A DNA stretch of 48,600 nucleotides from Sphingobium scionense. Its GTDB lineage: Bacteria; Pseudomonadota; Alphaproteobacteria; Sphingomonadales; Sphingomonadaceae. The notes beneath the pieces were generated by a model, which worked only from the letters and a program-made list of their open reading frames with translations, did no database searches and was not told the DNA's origin. Location of the stretch: positions 1 to 48,600 of the forward strand of contig NZ_JACIEU010000024.1 in assembly GCF_014197035.1 (NCBI RefSeq), given 5' to 3'. Both the position numbers and the translations under genes were made by a program. Positions 25,622 through 34,157 of this stretch are shown here, piece after piece (position 1 is the stretch's first letter; each line of letters begins with the position of its first letter).

Positions 25622-26341
25622 ATGAAAACACCTTTTACATACCCGCCTTCGTCGGCGCCTGTGACAGGCGCAGCCGTCTACGACGGGGGCCTGCGCCGGC
25701 ACATGCTCGGCGTCTATCGCAACATGGCGCTGGGCCTTGGCATCACGGCGCTCGTCGCGCTGCTGGTCGCGAGCACGCCCGGCCTCTATCAGCCGATCTT
25801 CGGCACGCCGCTCAAATGGGCGGCGATCTTCGCGCCGCTCGCCTTCGTGCTGTTCTTCTCGTTCCGCGTGGAGCGGATGACGATCGCACAGGCCCGGATG
25901 GCCTTCTACGCCTTTGCGGGTGTAATGGGCGTGTCGATGGCGAGCATCTTCCTCGTCTTCACCGACACCAGCATCGCACTGGCCTTTGCGAGCGCGGCGG
26001 CGGTGTTCGCGGGCATGAGCCTGTGGGGCTACACCACCCGCATCGACCTGTCGCGCTGGTCGACCTTCCTGATGGTCGGCCTCATCGGCGTCGTCATCGC
26101 CAGTCTGGTCAACCTGGTCGTTGGTTCCTCGACGCTCCAGCTCGTCTTCTCGATCGCCGGCGTGCTGGTGTTCACCGGCCTCACCGCCTGGGACACCCAG
26201 CGGCTGAAGAGCGAGTACCTGGCCTATGCGGGCAGTGAACGCGCCGACAAGCTGGCGGTGATGGGCGCGCTGTCGCTCTACCTCAACCTCATCAACCTGT
26301 TCCAGCTGCTGCTGGGCCTGTTCGGGCAGCGCGAGGAATGA
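25622..26341 (+). CDS. Bax inhibitor-1/YccA family membrane protein
   Basis: 239 residues, start after GGAGTGAGGC. Seven hydrophobic segments beginning with NMALGLGITALVALLVAST, and a C-terminal YLNLINLFQLLLGLFG, the usual BI-1/YccA ending. WDTQRLKSEY near residue 190 is the conserved WDTQ-x-I/L-K motif. Bacterial members are inner-membrane proteins; YccA is linked to FtsH-mediated quality control and some homologues conduct Ca2+. It heads a three-gene operon with hdeD-like and protease genes, which suggests joint envelope protection. Confidence 0.93.
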   Translation: MKTPFTYPPSSAPVTGAAVYDGGLRRHMLGVYRNMALGLGITALVALLVASTPGLYQPIFGTPLKWAAIFAPLAFVLFFSFRVERMTIAQARMAFYAFAGVMGVSMASIFLVFTDTSIALAFASAAAVFAGMSLWGYTTRIDLSRWSTFLMVGLIGVVIASLVNLVVGSSTLQLVFSIAGVLVFTGLTAWDTQRLKSEYLAYAGSERADKLAVMGALSLYLNLINLFQLLLGLFGQREE

Positions 26342-26357
26342 CGGAGGAGGTCGATCC

Positions 26358-27020
26358 ATGACGAACATGTCGGCGACAATTCTCCATACCGGTGCGGGCA
26401 GCGACGCCCGCGCCGGCGCTTCGCTGCTCGGTCGCAACTGGGGCTGGTTTGCGGTCCGCGGCGTCCTCGCCCTGCTCCTGGGCGTCGTTGCGATCCTGTT
26501 TCCGGTGAGCGCGCTGTTCGCCTTCACCATGGTCTTCGCCGCCTATGCCGGCGCCGACGGCCTGCTCTCCACCATCGCCGGCGTGAGGGGCGCTACCGCC
26601 AGGGAGGAGCGGTGGTGGGCGCTCGTCCTGCGCGGCGTGATCGGCATCGCGGTCGCCGCTCTGTTCGTGCTGATGCCCTTCGCCGCGACGGTCAGCTATG
26701 CCTTGGTGACGCTTGGCATGCTGAGCGCCTGGGCCATTCTGGCGGGTGTGCTGGAGATCGCGCCGGCGGTCCGCCTGCGCAAGGAGATCGAGGGCGAGTG
26801 GCTGCTCGGCCTGTCCGGCGCGCTCTCCATCATACTGGGCCTCGCTGTGCCGGTAGCACTCGCAGTGAACCCTCTCGCCACGATCCTGTCGGTCGCCTGG
26901 GTGATCGCGATCTACGCAGTCGTCGCGGGCGTCGTGTTGATTGGCTTCGGAGTGCGGCTGAGTCGGCGGCAGGGTGCGCCAGCCGCCAAGCCGCCGGAGT
27001 CGAAAGAAGATCGGCTGTGA
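26358..27020 (+). CDS. HdeD family acid-resistance membrane protein
   Basis: 220 residues after GGAGG, with about six membrane segments (WFAVRGVLALLLGVVAILFP; MVFAAYAGADGLLSTIAGV; ALVLRGVIGIAVAALFVLM; and so on), matching the DUF308/HdeD fold. HdeD proteins contribute to acid and stress resistance in enterobacteria and belong to the transmissible locus of stress tolerance. The C-terminus is basic and cytoplasmic. The stop overlaps the start of the protease gene (GTGA). Confidence 0.9.
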   Translation: MTNMSATILHTGAGSDARAGASLLGRNWGWFAVRGVLALLLGVVAILFPVSALFAFTMVFAAYAGADGLLSTIAGVRGATAREERWWALVLRGVIGIAVAALFVLMPFAATVSYALVTLGMLSAWAILAGVLEIAPAVRLRKEIEGEWLLGLSGALSIILGLAVPVALAVNPLATILSVAWVIAIYAVVAGVVLIGFGVRLSRRQGAPAAKPPESKEDRL

Positions 27021-27880
27021 GCACAGGCGGACCGCGCTTGCGTCTGCCACGCAGCTGGCTCGTACTGCTGGCGGCAACCGGGCTCGCGTCCGGCGTCGCC
27101 GGCGGCTTGGCCGTGGCTTGGCTCGATGCCGAAGGTAAAGCGCCTATCGCCGCGGTGAGAGCACCGATTTCGGTCGATGCCGTTCCGCTCAATCGGCTCA
27201 CGGTAGCGCCGCTGGTCGAGCGCGTCGCGCCGGCCGTGGTCAACATCGCGGTGCTGCAGGCGTCGCCTTATGCGCAGAACCCGTTGCTGCGCGATCCCTA
27301 TTACAGGCTCTTCCTCGGTGTCCCCGACGAGGCGCTGGCACCGCGCATCTCGGCAGGCTCGGGATTCGTCGTCGATGCCGCCCGAGGCCTGGTGGTCACC
27401 AATCATCATGTCGTCGAAAATGCCCATGCCATCGCGGTCCGTCTCGGCGATCGTCAGGTCGAGGCCGAGTTTCTCGGCAGCGATCCGCGCACCGACATCG
27501 CCGTGCTGCGAATCCCCGCGCGCGGATTGAAGCAGATCCCGCTGGGCGATTCCGAAAGCACGCAGGTGGGCGACTATGTCGTGGCGATCGGCAATCCGTT
27601 CGAGGTGGGCCAGACCGTCACCGCGGGAATCGTCAGCGCATTACGCGCGCCGTCCGAAGGAGGTCCGCGCTATGTCCAGACCGACGCCCCGATCAATCCC
27701 GGCAATTCTGGCGGCCCGCTCATCAACATGCGCGGCGAGGCGATCGGCGTGAACAGCGCGATCATCGCTCCGGCCGGCGGCAATGTCGGCATCGGCTTGG
27801 CGGTGCCGTCACGCATCGCGCGCGAGGTGATCGAGCGCATCTCAGGTGCGCGTCTGCCCGGGCCGACGGAACTTAGATAA
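27017..27880 (+). CDS. DegS/HtrA-like membrane-anchored trypsin-type protease without PDZ
   Basis: 287 residues from a GTG at 27017 that overlaps the hdeD stop. One N-terminal membrane anchor (LVLLAATGLASGVAGGLAVAWL), then a trypsin-like domain with a complete triad: H131 (VVTNHHVV), D160 (DPRTDIAVL), S231 (NPGNSGGPL). The chain ends after the second barrel, so the PDZ domain that DegS, DegP and DegQ use for regulation is absent. It probably cleaves damaged periplasmic proteins. It is the third gene of the BI-1/HdeD operon. A DegP-like gene also ends the enterobacterial stress locus. Confidence 0.88.
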   Translation: MSTGGPRLRLPRSWLVLLAATGLASGVAGGLAVAWLDAEGKAPIAAVRAPISVDAVPLNRLTVAPLVERVAPAVVNIAVLQASPYAQNPLLRDPYYRLFLGVPDEALAPRISAGSGFVVDAARGLVVTNHHVVENAHAIAVRLGDRQVEAEFLGSDPRTDIAVLRIPARGLKQIPLGDSESTQVGDYVVAIGNPFEVGQTVTAGIVSALRAPSEGGPRYVQTDAPINPGNSGGPLINMRGEAIGVNSAIIAPAGGNVGIGLAVPSRIAREVIERISGARLPGPTELR

Positions 27881-27888
27881 GGACTAAC

Positions 27889-28959
27889 TTAGATAAGGGC
27901 TGACGTGCCCAGGCGCTCGCGCGCTATTGTCACAACGATCCGCACACCGTCCGGCTGCCATTCGCGCTCGATATCGCCGCCGAGCTGTCCGGTGGCCAGT
28001 CGCTCGAGCTTGCTTCCGAACCCCTCCTTTTTCGGCACTTCCTCGACCAACGCTCCGCGTTCGTCCCAAATCAGCGACACGGTATCATCTTCGACGATGG
28101 CTTCGATCGTGACGGCCCCCGATGGCGATGACAGCGCCCCATGTTTGGCGGCGTTCGTGGCAAGCTCATAGAAGATCAATGCGAGTGCCGTAACAGCCGC
28201 TCCGGCAAGGTCGAGGTCGCCGCCGACGATCCGTATGCGGGGGTCATCGCCCCCGGTCTGATAAGGCGCGACGATGGTCTCGAGCAGGGCATGCAGTCCT
28301 ACGGAATCGCCGGCGCCGGCGCGAGGGGTTTTCGATATCGTAAGTGCATGCGCTCGCGCCAATGCCCCCAATCGCTCCTGCACTATGGTGGCCAGTTCCT
28401 CCGCGCTGCTGACCTCACTCGAGCTCATGCGGATGAGGCTGGCGGAAAGCGTGAACAGGTTCCTGATGCGATGGTCCATCTCGTGAAGCAGCAGCCGTTG
28501 CTGCTCCTCGGCCTGTTTGCGCTCCGAGATGTCCCGCGCGATCGTGGAGGCGCCAATGACCGTGCCGGCGGGGTCGCGGAGCGGCGAGACGCTGAGCGAG
28601 ATATCCACCAGACTTCCGTCTTTGCGCCGCCTCACGGTTTCGTAGTGCCGTACGCGCTCGCCGCGGCGCAGGCGGGCCAGGATCGGCGCTTCCTCGTCCT
28701 GTCGATCGTAGGGCAGAAGAAGCGTAATCGACTTTCCGATGATCTCGGGCGCGGAATAGCCGAACAGGCGCTCCGCTGCCTCGTTCCAACTGGTGACGAT
28801 CCCGTCGAGATCCTTCGTCAGAATGGCGTCATCCGAGGATTCCACGATCGCGGCGAGATGTGCTGCGGCATCGTGCGTCCCACCCGGCCGAACACGTGAA
28901 TGATCGGCCGCCGATGCCGAGCGGGCAGGGCCGAGACCGATTTCATCAACGCTACTCAT
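27889..28959 (-). CDS. PAS-HWE sensor histidine kinase
   Basis: 356 residues. PAS domain at about 35-150 (ESSDDAILTKDLDGIVTSWN, GYSAPEIIGKSI) ending in ARDISERKQAEEQ. The phospho-acceptor is H163 in LHEMDHRIRNLF; the N box is FYELATNAAKHG (N269), and W298/E300 (WDER) give the HWE signature. No membrane segment, so it senses a cytoplasmic signal. HWE kinases often feed the PhyR-EcfG general stress response in alphaproteobacteria; that link is inferred. No response regulator gene lies beside it. It is convergent with the protease operon. Confidence 0.9.
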   Translation of the reverse strand: MSSVDEIGLGPARSASAADHSRVRPGGTHDAAAHLAAIVESSDDAILTKDLDGIVTSWNEAAERLFGYSAPEIIGKSITLLLPYDRQDEEAPILARLRRGERVRHYETVRRRKDGSLVDISLSVSPLRDPAGTVIGASTIARDISERKQAEEQQRLLLHEMDHRIRNLFTLSASLIRMSSSEVSSAEELATIVQERLGALARAHALTISKTPRAGAGDSVGLHALLETIVAPYQTGGDDPRIRIVGGDLDLAGAAVTALALIFYELATNAAKHGALSSPSGAVTIEAIVEDDTVSLIWDERGALVEEVPKKEGFGSKLERLATGQLGGDIEREWQPDGVRIVVTIARERLGTSALI

Positions 28960-29353
28960 CTTTGTTGCCGCTCATCGAAGTGGATTTCATCCGTTTGACC
29001 GCGGGATGTGGCGCGCACGGCGGCGACTGTGTTTCAAGCGCCTTGAGCCAAATCCGCATGGTAATTTCGACTCGCGCCGAGGCCGCAGAGTCGGACGCCA
29101 CCTCGGGAGTCGACGACTTTGGCTAACAAAAACAAGCTCGCCGGGCAACTGGCGACGTATCATGTGCACAGTGCAAGCTGCCAAACTCTCGGAGGAAGAC
29201 GATGTGTCGCGCTGGCTCGGGGGAGCGAAGGCCCACCCTGTCTTTGGCGCGTGGCCTTGCCGGCTAAGCCGACTTGTATGCCGGAAGCCGCCATTTCATC
29301 GGCTTAGGCCGTCATTTCGGTGATGCACAGAAATCAGGTCAATCCCAGTACTT
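28960..29353. other. Intergenic stretch, no gene seen
   Basis: Between the kinase start and the transporter pseudogene. Short frames on both strands have no protein-like composition. It should contain the kinase promoter, but I cannot place it. Confidence 0.5.
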
Positions 29354-30536
29354 CTATGCGTTGGCGGATGCGGCACTCCATCGCCCATTGAACATCCGCC
29401 ACCCGATTAGGCCCGCACCGACGCCTAGCAGGCCGCCGACGAGATACGCGGATGGCGCATAGTTTGACACGAAGAAGCACCGGCGACATAGCCACCGATG
29501 ACGGCGGTACGCGTCACCGCACCATAGATCGCTGCGACCTTGCCATGATCGGCGGGCGAGCATTCCGATTGAAGCAGGGTGCGGACAGCGACATTGTGGA
29601 TACTGTTCGCCCCGCCGCCCAGGATGAAGGCGACAGCGACGATCGCAAATCCAATCGGTGCGAGGCCGATCAACAGCATCGTCGCGCCCATGACAGCGGC
29701 CGTGCCGAACGCGGCCAGGCCAATCCTATGGCCGATGGCCCGTTCGGCCAGAGCAGCGCCGATCAGCATCCCGCCTGCCCATAGCGCCGTCAACACGCCG
29801 AAGGCAGTCGGCCCGCTTCCCAGCGTCACCATGACGAGGAAGACGAAAGCAACGTCAGCAATGGCGGTCGCGAACACTTCAAGACTGAGCGCGCCCGTCA
29901 CCACCATCAAGCGTCGATTGCGGAGCAGCGGTAGATAGTCCGCGAACAGGGTTTGTTCTTCCTGATCGCCCGGCTGCGCTTGCGGCTTAGGCCGCTCGCC
30001 ATCACGACAAGCGCCAGAAGAGCAAAACTGACGGCATCGGCCAAAAGAGCATTGCCTGATCCGATCCAGCCCACCAGCACGCCGCCAGCGACAGGACCAG
30101 CGAGCATCCCAAGGCTGCGGACTATTTCCAGAAGGGAATTGGCGCGCGCGAGCGTCATTCCCAACCCATTCGCCAGCACCGGAATCAGCGCGAATGTCGC
30201 AGCACTGCTGATCGTGAACAGCACGCTCAACAGTGCTGCCCCTACGAGGGTAAACATGGGATAGTGGGCGATGAGCGTAATCACGCCAGCTTGCAGAGCC
30301 GATGCCATGACTAGAATGCAAGCCGCGTCCCGGCGGTCGATCAGGCGGCCCGCATAGGGCGCGGCGATGAGACCGGGCAGCAACTCCGCGATCAGCAGCA
30401 TAGGCACCGCATAGGCGGACGCATTCTCGGCGGTACGGAACATTAGCGTCAGCAGCGTGATTTCGTCGCCAATGGTCGAAATCGTCAGCGCGGCAAGGAC
30501 CAGCCATCCCCAGCCTTGCCGGAACTCAACGTCGAC
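29354..30536 (-). pseudogene. Major facilitator (MFS) transporter, broken
   Basis: The coding signal passes through three frames. Frame one, open from 30536, gives WLVLAALTISTIGDEITLL ... PGLIAAPYAGRLIDRRDAA (typical TM1-TM2 loop) and goes wrong near 29960. Frame two continues LFADYLPLLRNRRLMVV ... FILGGGANSIHNVAVRTLLQ until near 29475. Frame three finishes YAPSAYLVGGLLGVGAGLIG with the stop at 29354. Two single-base frameshifts are thus needed, and the first frame has no start codon after its upstream stop. The total of about 390 residues and 12 helices fits an enterobactin-exporter-type MFS protein. It is inactive as it stands. Confidence 0.85.
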
Positions 30537-30628
30537 TCAATTCACCTTCCACACTAGCCAGCTCGTTGCGGGATTATTCTGCACAGACAAGATCGCAACC
30601 GACAATCAGGTGAATCCGGCACGAGGGG

Positions 30629-30961
30629 CTACGCGACCGCCTGCAATCCCTTGCGCTGGATGATCGACAGCAGGCGCAGGGCAGGGCCACCGGGCCGCTT
30701 CACGCCGCGCTCCCAATCGGACACGAGATTGCGCGAGACATTGAGATACGCGGCAAACACCGGCTGCGAGACATGCTCGCGCTCGCGGATCGCCCGAATT
30801 TCATCGCCTGCCATTGCGGGGGCGGGAGAAAGGCACGCCTCGTCAAAGGTACGCAGCGTCGCACGCGATACCACGCCCGCGTCATGGGCGTCGCTCATCA
30901 TCTCATGAATCGCGCCCGCGATCTCGCTAGGATAGCTCTTATCCTTCACCGTCGTTCCCAT
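30629..30961 (-). CDS. Antitoxin, XRE/HigA type
   Basis: 110 residues, GGAG before the start. The C-terminal half is a helix-turn-helix (EIRAIREREHVSQPVFAAYL, VSRNLVSDWERGVKRPGGPA). The N-terminal half (KSYPSEIAGAIHEMMSDAHD) should contact the toxin. It neutralises the toxin encoded just upstream and represses the shared promoter. The start lies 23 bases inside the end of the toxin gene, so the toxin comes first, as in higBA systems. Confidence 0.87.
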   Translation of the reverse strand: MGTTVKDKSYPSEIAGAIHEMMSDAHDAGVVSRATLRTFDEACLSPAPAMAGDEIRAIREREHVSQPVFAAYLNVSRNLVSDWERGVKRPGGPALRLLSIIQRKGLQAVA

Positions 30962-31328
30962 CGTCTATCTCCAATAGCGTTCCCGACACCACCAGCCGGT
31001 CCAGTTCCTCTGCGCTCCATTCCAGCGCCTCGGTCGCTGCATTACGCAGCAAGGCCAGGTCGGCTTTCGATATGTTCGCCTGCGCACTCTTTGCGAACCC
31101 GAAAGCGAATATCGCCCTGTCACCCTGTTTGAACAGGATCAGCGTGCGATAGCCGCCTGACTTGCCCTGTCCGGTGCGCGCGCCCCGCTGCTTGATGACG
31201 CCGCCGCCAAGGTCGGCATCCACAAGGCCACTTTCCGCGCGCTGCACCGCCTCACGAAGCGATGCATCGGCAATCCGCTCCTTCCGCGCGAAGCGCTCGA
31301 ACCATCCATTCTTGAAAATGCGGGCGAT
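30939..31328 (-). CDS. RelE/HigB-like toxin with a possible ATC start
   Basis: 129 residues if read from 31328: ARIFKNGWFERFARKERIAD, VDADLGGGVIKQRGARTGQG, GGYRTLILFKQGDRAIFAFG, FAKSAQANISKADLALLRNA. This is the RelE-family fold that pairs with XRE antitoxins and cleaves mRNA at the ribosome. No ATG, GTG or TTG lies at the expected place; instead AGGAG stands 7 bases before ATC, where homologues have their Met. Either a rare ATC start is used, or the start codon has mutated and the toxin is weakly made. Confidence 0.8.
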   Translation of the reverse strand: MARIFKNGWFERFARKERIADASLREAVQRAESGLVDADLGGGVIKQRGARTGQGKSGGYRTLILFKQGDRAIFAFGFAKSAQANISKADLALLRNAATEALEWSAEELDRLVVSGTLLEIDDGNDGEG

Positions 31329-31355
31329 GGCGGTTCTCCTGCTTCTTCTGCGATA

Positions 31356-31374
31356 TATAACACAAAGCGTTATA
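31356..31374. promoter_or_regulatory. Palindromic operator of the toxin-antitoxin operon
   Basis: TATAAC-N7-GTTATA, a perfect inverted repeat about 28 bp upstream of the toxin start. It overlaps the likely promoter -10 region (TATAAC). The antitoxin is expected to bind here and repress its own operon. Confidence 0.6.
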
Positions 31375-31788
31375 GTGCAACGCCGATGGGATAAGTCGAT
31401 ACCGCTTCGGCCTTCTTGACAGGGGACAGGCCGCGAGTGACCATGAGTTCCTGCTTCATCACGCTGCGAAGGTGGTCCTTTCAAAGGAGCATCCCATGAT
31501 CGACTCGGCCTAGCGCCTTCTGGCTGTCCCCCGGACCGGGGCGGTTGCGAAGGCTGCGCATGAGATTTTGGTACAGGCTGGGAAAAAATGTGCGCTGATC
31601 CTCGTCAGTGAAGAGCCTGCGCCAAATTCCGCCGTCTTCCGCCGCTGACCGCCGATTGCCGCCAGCGTCCACTATAACCTCCGAGCTTGGCTGCTTGTGC
31701 GCCCGGAACGCTCTTGTCCAGGACGGCAAGGCATTCATTGCTCGTGGCCGGGGGCGCGTGCAACATCCTGATTTGAAGAGACTGCCCC
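31375..31788. other. Intergenic stretch, no convincing gene
   Basis: An 85-codon minus-strand frame (31738-31481) contains a protein-like run (IWRRLFTDEDQRTFFPSLYQ) but has no ribosome site and no family I recognise. It may be a remnant. The last 40 bases before 31789 (CCTGATTTGAAGAGACTGCCCC) resemble the leader of the other AlpA gene at 37650. Confidence 0.4.
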
Positions 31789-31992
31789 ATGAACAATAGC
31801 GATCGTATCATCCGAATGAAAACCGTTCTGGCCCGCACCGGGCTTTCCCGCACGACGCTCTATCGCAAGATGGGCGAAGGCACTTTCCCACGGCAGGTGA
31901 AGATCAGCGTCCACGGCGCTGGTTGGCGGGAGTCCGCCGTCAACCGCTGGATTGCCGATCCGGTAAGCTATCGGGAAGAGTTGGGCGTTTGA
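31789..31992 (+). CDS. AlpA-type regulator (first copy)
   Basis: 67 residues: RIIRMKTVLARTGLSRTTLY, RKMGEGTFPRQVKI and GWRESAVNRWIADP form the winged helix-turn-helix of AlpA/excisionase-like proteins. They act as activators or directionality factors of integrases in satellite prophages. The integrase gene follows immediately (convergent, 60 bp apart). A second copy with about two thirds identity lies at 37673-37912. Confidence 0.88.
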   Translation: MNNSDRIIRMKTVLARTGLSRTTLYRKMGEGTFPRQVKISVHGAGWRESAVNRWIADPVSYREELGV

Positions 31993-32052
31993 TCCTGCCG
32001 CCGTGCCCTTATCTCTTTTTGGCGAGGGCACGGCGACATTTGGTGGCTGCGA

Positions 32053-33303
32053 TCAGGCCGCTTGGCTTTTCGCTTTGCCGAATTTGCCAGTGACGATCTT
32101 CTGGCCGTCGCGCAGGACATCGAGATGGTCGGACCAGTGCTGCATCATCCGCACGCGCTCATCCCAATATTCGCCACGCGTATAGGCGCGGCGCACGGCG
32201 TTGCTGCCGCAATGGGCAAGCTGGCGTTCGATCGCGTCGGCATGCCATAGTCCCATTTCATTGAGCAGCGTCGCCGCCATCGCCCGGAAGCCGTGGCCGG
32301 TCATTTCATCTTGCACAAAGCCCATGCGGCGCAGGGCGGCGTTGATGGTGTTCTCCGACATGGGCCGATCCACCGAGCGGAGCGACGGGAACAGGAACCT
32401 GCTATAGTCCGCATCATGCTCGATGGTTTCGAGGATCGCCAGCGCCTGCCGGGAGAGGGGGATGGTGTGCGCGCGGCGCATCTTGGTCTTGTGCGCCGGG
32501 ACGGTCCATAGCGCCTTGTCGAAATCAAAGTCCGCCCATTCAGCATAGCGGAGTTCGCCCGGACGGACGAACACATGCGGGAGCAAACGCAGCGCCGCCT
32601 TAGTGTTGGCGAAGCCCTCGAACGCCTCGATGGCCCGTAGCAGTCCTCCCGCATTGTCGGCGTTGGTGATCGCGGCCCTGTGGACGGGCTGAGGCGCGAT
32701 CAGGGCGCCGCGCAAGTCGGCGGCCACGTCGCGCTCCGCGCGAGCCGTGGCGATGGCGTAGCGGAATATCTGGCTGCATGTGCTGCGCAGGCGCTTGGCT
32801 GTCTCATAGCGGCCCTTGCCTTCCATCTTACGGAGCATGATCAAGACCTCCTGCGCGGTGATGGCGGTGACAGGGCGCTTGCCCAACGATGCATTTATGA
32901 AAGCCAGGAGCCAGCGCAGCTTTTTCATCGTGACAGCGGAGCGGCCTTCGCGTTCAACCTTCACCAGCCATTCTTCGGATACGGCCTTGAAGCTGTTGGA
33001 CGCGGCCACGGTAGCGGCAATGCGATCCAGCCTGATCTTCTCGGCGGGGTCGTCGCCCTTCGCTAGCACCTTGCGGGCGGCGTCGCGCTGCTCCCGGGCG
33101 TCGGCAAGGCCGGTGTCGGCAAGGCCGGTGTCGGGATAGACCCCGAAGGCCAACGTCTTCTGCTTGCCCATGTGGCGATAGTTCATCCGCCAATAGCGAC
33201 CGCCATTGGGCGTCACATAGAGGAACAGGCCATCGCTATCGGTGAGTTTATAGGGCTTGGCTTTGCCCTTGGCGTTTTTGATCGCAGCGGCAGTAAGCGC
33301 CAT
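32053..33303 (-). CDS. Tyrosine site-specific recombinase (P4-type integrase)
   Basis: 416 residues with an N-terminal DUF4102-type domain (LTDSDGLFLYVTPNGGRYWR), a core-binding domain and a C-terminal catalytic domain: R247 (VRPGELRYAEW), H337 and R340 (GHGFRAMAAT), H364 (LAHCG) and the nucleophile Y379 (RAYTRGEYWDERV). The frame is intact. Residues 59-68 read TGLADTGLAD, a 15-bp in-frame tandem duplication near 33110-33140; relatives have one unit. Such integrases insert into the 3' end of tRNA genes, and a tRNA-Glu-like 3' end lies 164 bp upstream. RBS: GGAG before 33303. Confidence 0.93.
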   Translation of the reverse strand: MALTAAAIKNAKGKAKPYKLTDSDGLFLYVTPNGGRYWRMNYRHMGKQKTLAFGVYPDTGLADTGLADAREQRDAARKVLAKGDDPAEKIRLDRIAATVAASNSFKAVSEEWLVKVEREGRSAVTMKKLRWLLAFINASLGKRPVTAITAQEVLIMLRKMEGKGRYETAKRLRSTCSQIFRYAIATARAERDVAADLRGALIAPQPVHRAAITNADNAGGLLRAIEAFEGFANTKAALRLLPHVFVRPGELRYAEWADFDFDKALWTVPAHKTKMRRAHTIPLSRQALAILETIEHDADYSRFLFPSLRSVDRPMSENTINAALRRMGFVQDEMTGHGFRAMAATLLNEMGLWHADAIERQLAHCGSNAVRRAYTRGEYWDERVRMMQHWSDHLDVLRDGQKIVTGKFGKAKSQAA

Positions 33304-33466
33304 GATGGTATCTCCTTTTGGGGGAGGGCCGCGCTACCATCAAACATACCATCAACATGCTGGTATCCGGTGGTCCAGGACCGCTCCGTATGGGATACCT
33401 ATACCACGAAAAACCGCAGAAATACGCCGTTCCCGGCACTTCCTGAAACCCTCTGGGGGAGAGTTT

Positions 33467-33510
33467 TGGTGACCCTACGGGGAATCGAACCCGTGTTTCA
33501 GCCGTGGAAG
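33467..33510 (-). other. tRNA-Glu-like 3' fragment, probable attachment site
   Basis: Read on the minus strand, GGCTGAAACACGGGTTCGAT followed by TCCCCGTAGGGTCACCA resembles the anticodon-arm-to-CCA half of an alphaproteobacterial tRNA-Glu (TTC). The 5' half is absent and the T-stem has one extra C, so it is not a functional tRNA. Its place next to a P4-type integrase fits an att site. TACCATCAA repeats (about 33337-33357) between it and the integrase could be arm-type binding sites. Confidence 0.6.
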
Positions 33511-33899
33511 CATTTTACAGCACAATTGGGCGGCCCCCAGCTATGACCTAAGGTGCCGCCCTCTGTCCGAGGATGGATATACAGGGAATTCGGACAGGAG
33601 TTTGTTTTAGCAAATATAGAGTGCAGATCGAGCCTGTTCGTCTCAGCATCAAAACGACTTACCTTGCAGCCGCTATGCGCGAAGGATATGCGGACGACCT
33701 GCCGCCATTTGCCGTGTGCTCCGAGGCGGCGTCACTACCCTACGCCGTTATGGCATAGGGCCTTTGGGCATCGGTCGCTCGGGCATCCACCTTGCGGCCG
33801 ACATCGGCGGCGCTTATACTTAAGCGGATCCTGACCGGTATTTGCAATCGGTTGGCCGGTCAGGATCACCCCATACCGATCACCAGTAACTGCTCGGGC
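33511..33899. other. Stretch without a supported gene
   Basis: A 61-codon plus-strand frame (33573-33758) has a protein-like run (RLSIKTTYLAAAMREGYADD) but no ribosome site. It could be a remnant of element cargo. CCGGTATTTGCAATCGGTTG-type short repeats (TGACCGG ... CCGGTCA near 33834-33865) flank its right end. Confidence 0.35.
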
Positions 33900-34157
33900 C
33901 TAGGCCACCGGGCGCAGATACTCCGGCAAACCATGATCCTGATGATCGCGGCATTCGATGCGCGGGGTGGCGCTGTACGTGCTGAACTGCTCAAGCGGTA
34001 AGGCTGAACCACATTGGCAGCATTCCGCCATCATGCGTCCCACAAGCCACTGTTCGCCCCTACATCCAGGGCATCTGTTACGTTCGCCAACATGGTAGAG
34101 AGCGAGATAGTGAGACCCGAAGGTCGCTTGAAACGAACGGCTTTCGTGCGTCTGCAT
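33900..34157 (-). CDS. Small zinc-ribbon-like protein
   Basis: 85 residues from the ATG at 34157. GSHYLALYHVGERNRCPGCR and GRMMAECCQCGSALPLEQFS carry CPGC and CCQCG cysteine knuckles about 20 residues apart, a likely zinc ribbon. I recall similar proteins in mobile regions of sphingomonads, with no known role. The frame extends upstream, but only this part looks conserved. Confidence in coding is fair, in function nil. Confidence 0.6.
   Translation of the reverse strand: MQTHESRSFQATFGSHYLALYHVGERNRCPGCRGEQWLVGRMMAECCQCGSALPLEQFSTYSATPRIECRDHQDHGLPEYLRPVA

Noticed and set aside
26612..27016. Long upstream extension of the protease frame
   Set aside because: It overlaps the complete HdeD gene; the GTG at 27017 with GTGA overlap and an immediate membrane anchor gives a natural start.
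33467..33550. A complete tRNA gene
   Set aside because: Only the 3' half matches a tRNA; no D-arm or matching acceptor 5' strand can be formed, and the T-arm has an extra base.
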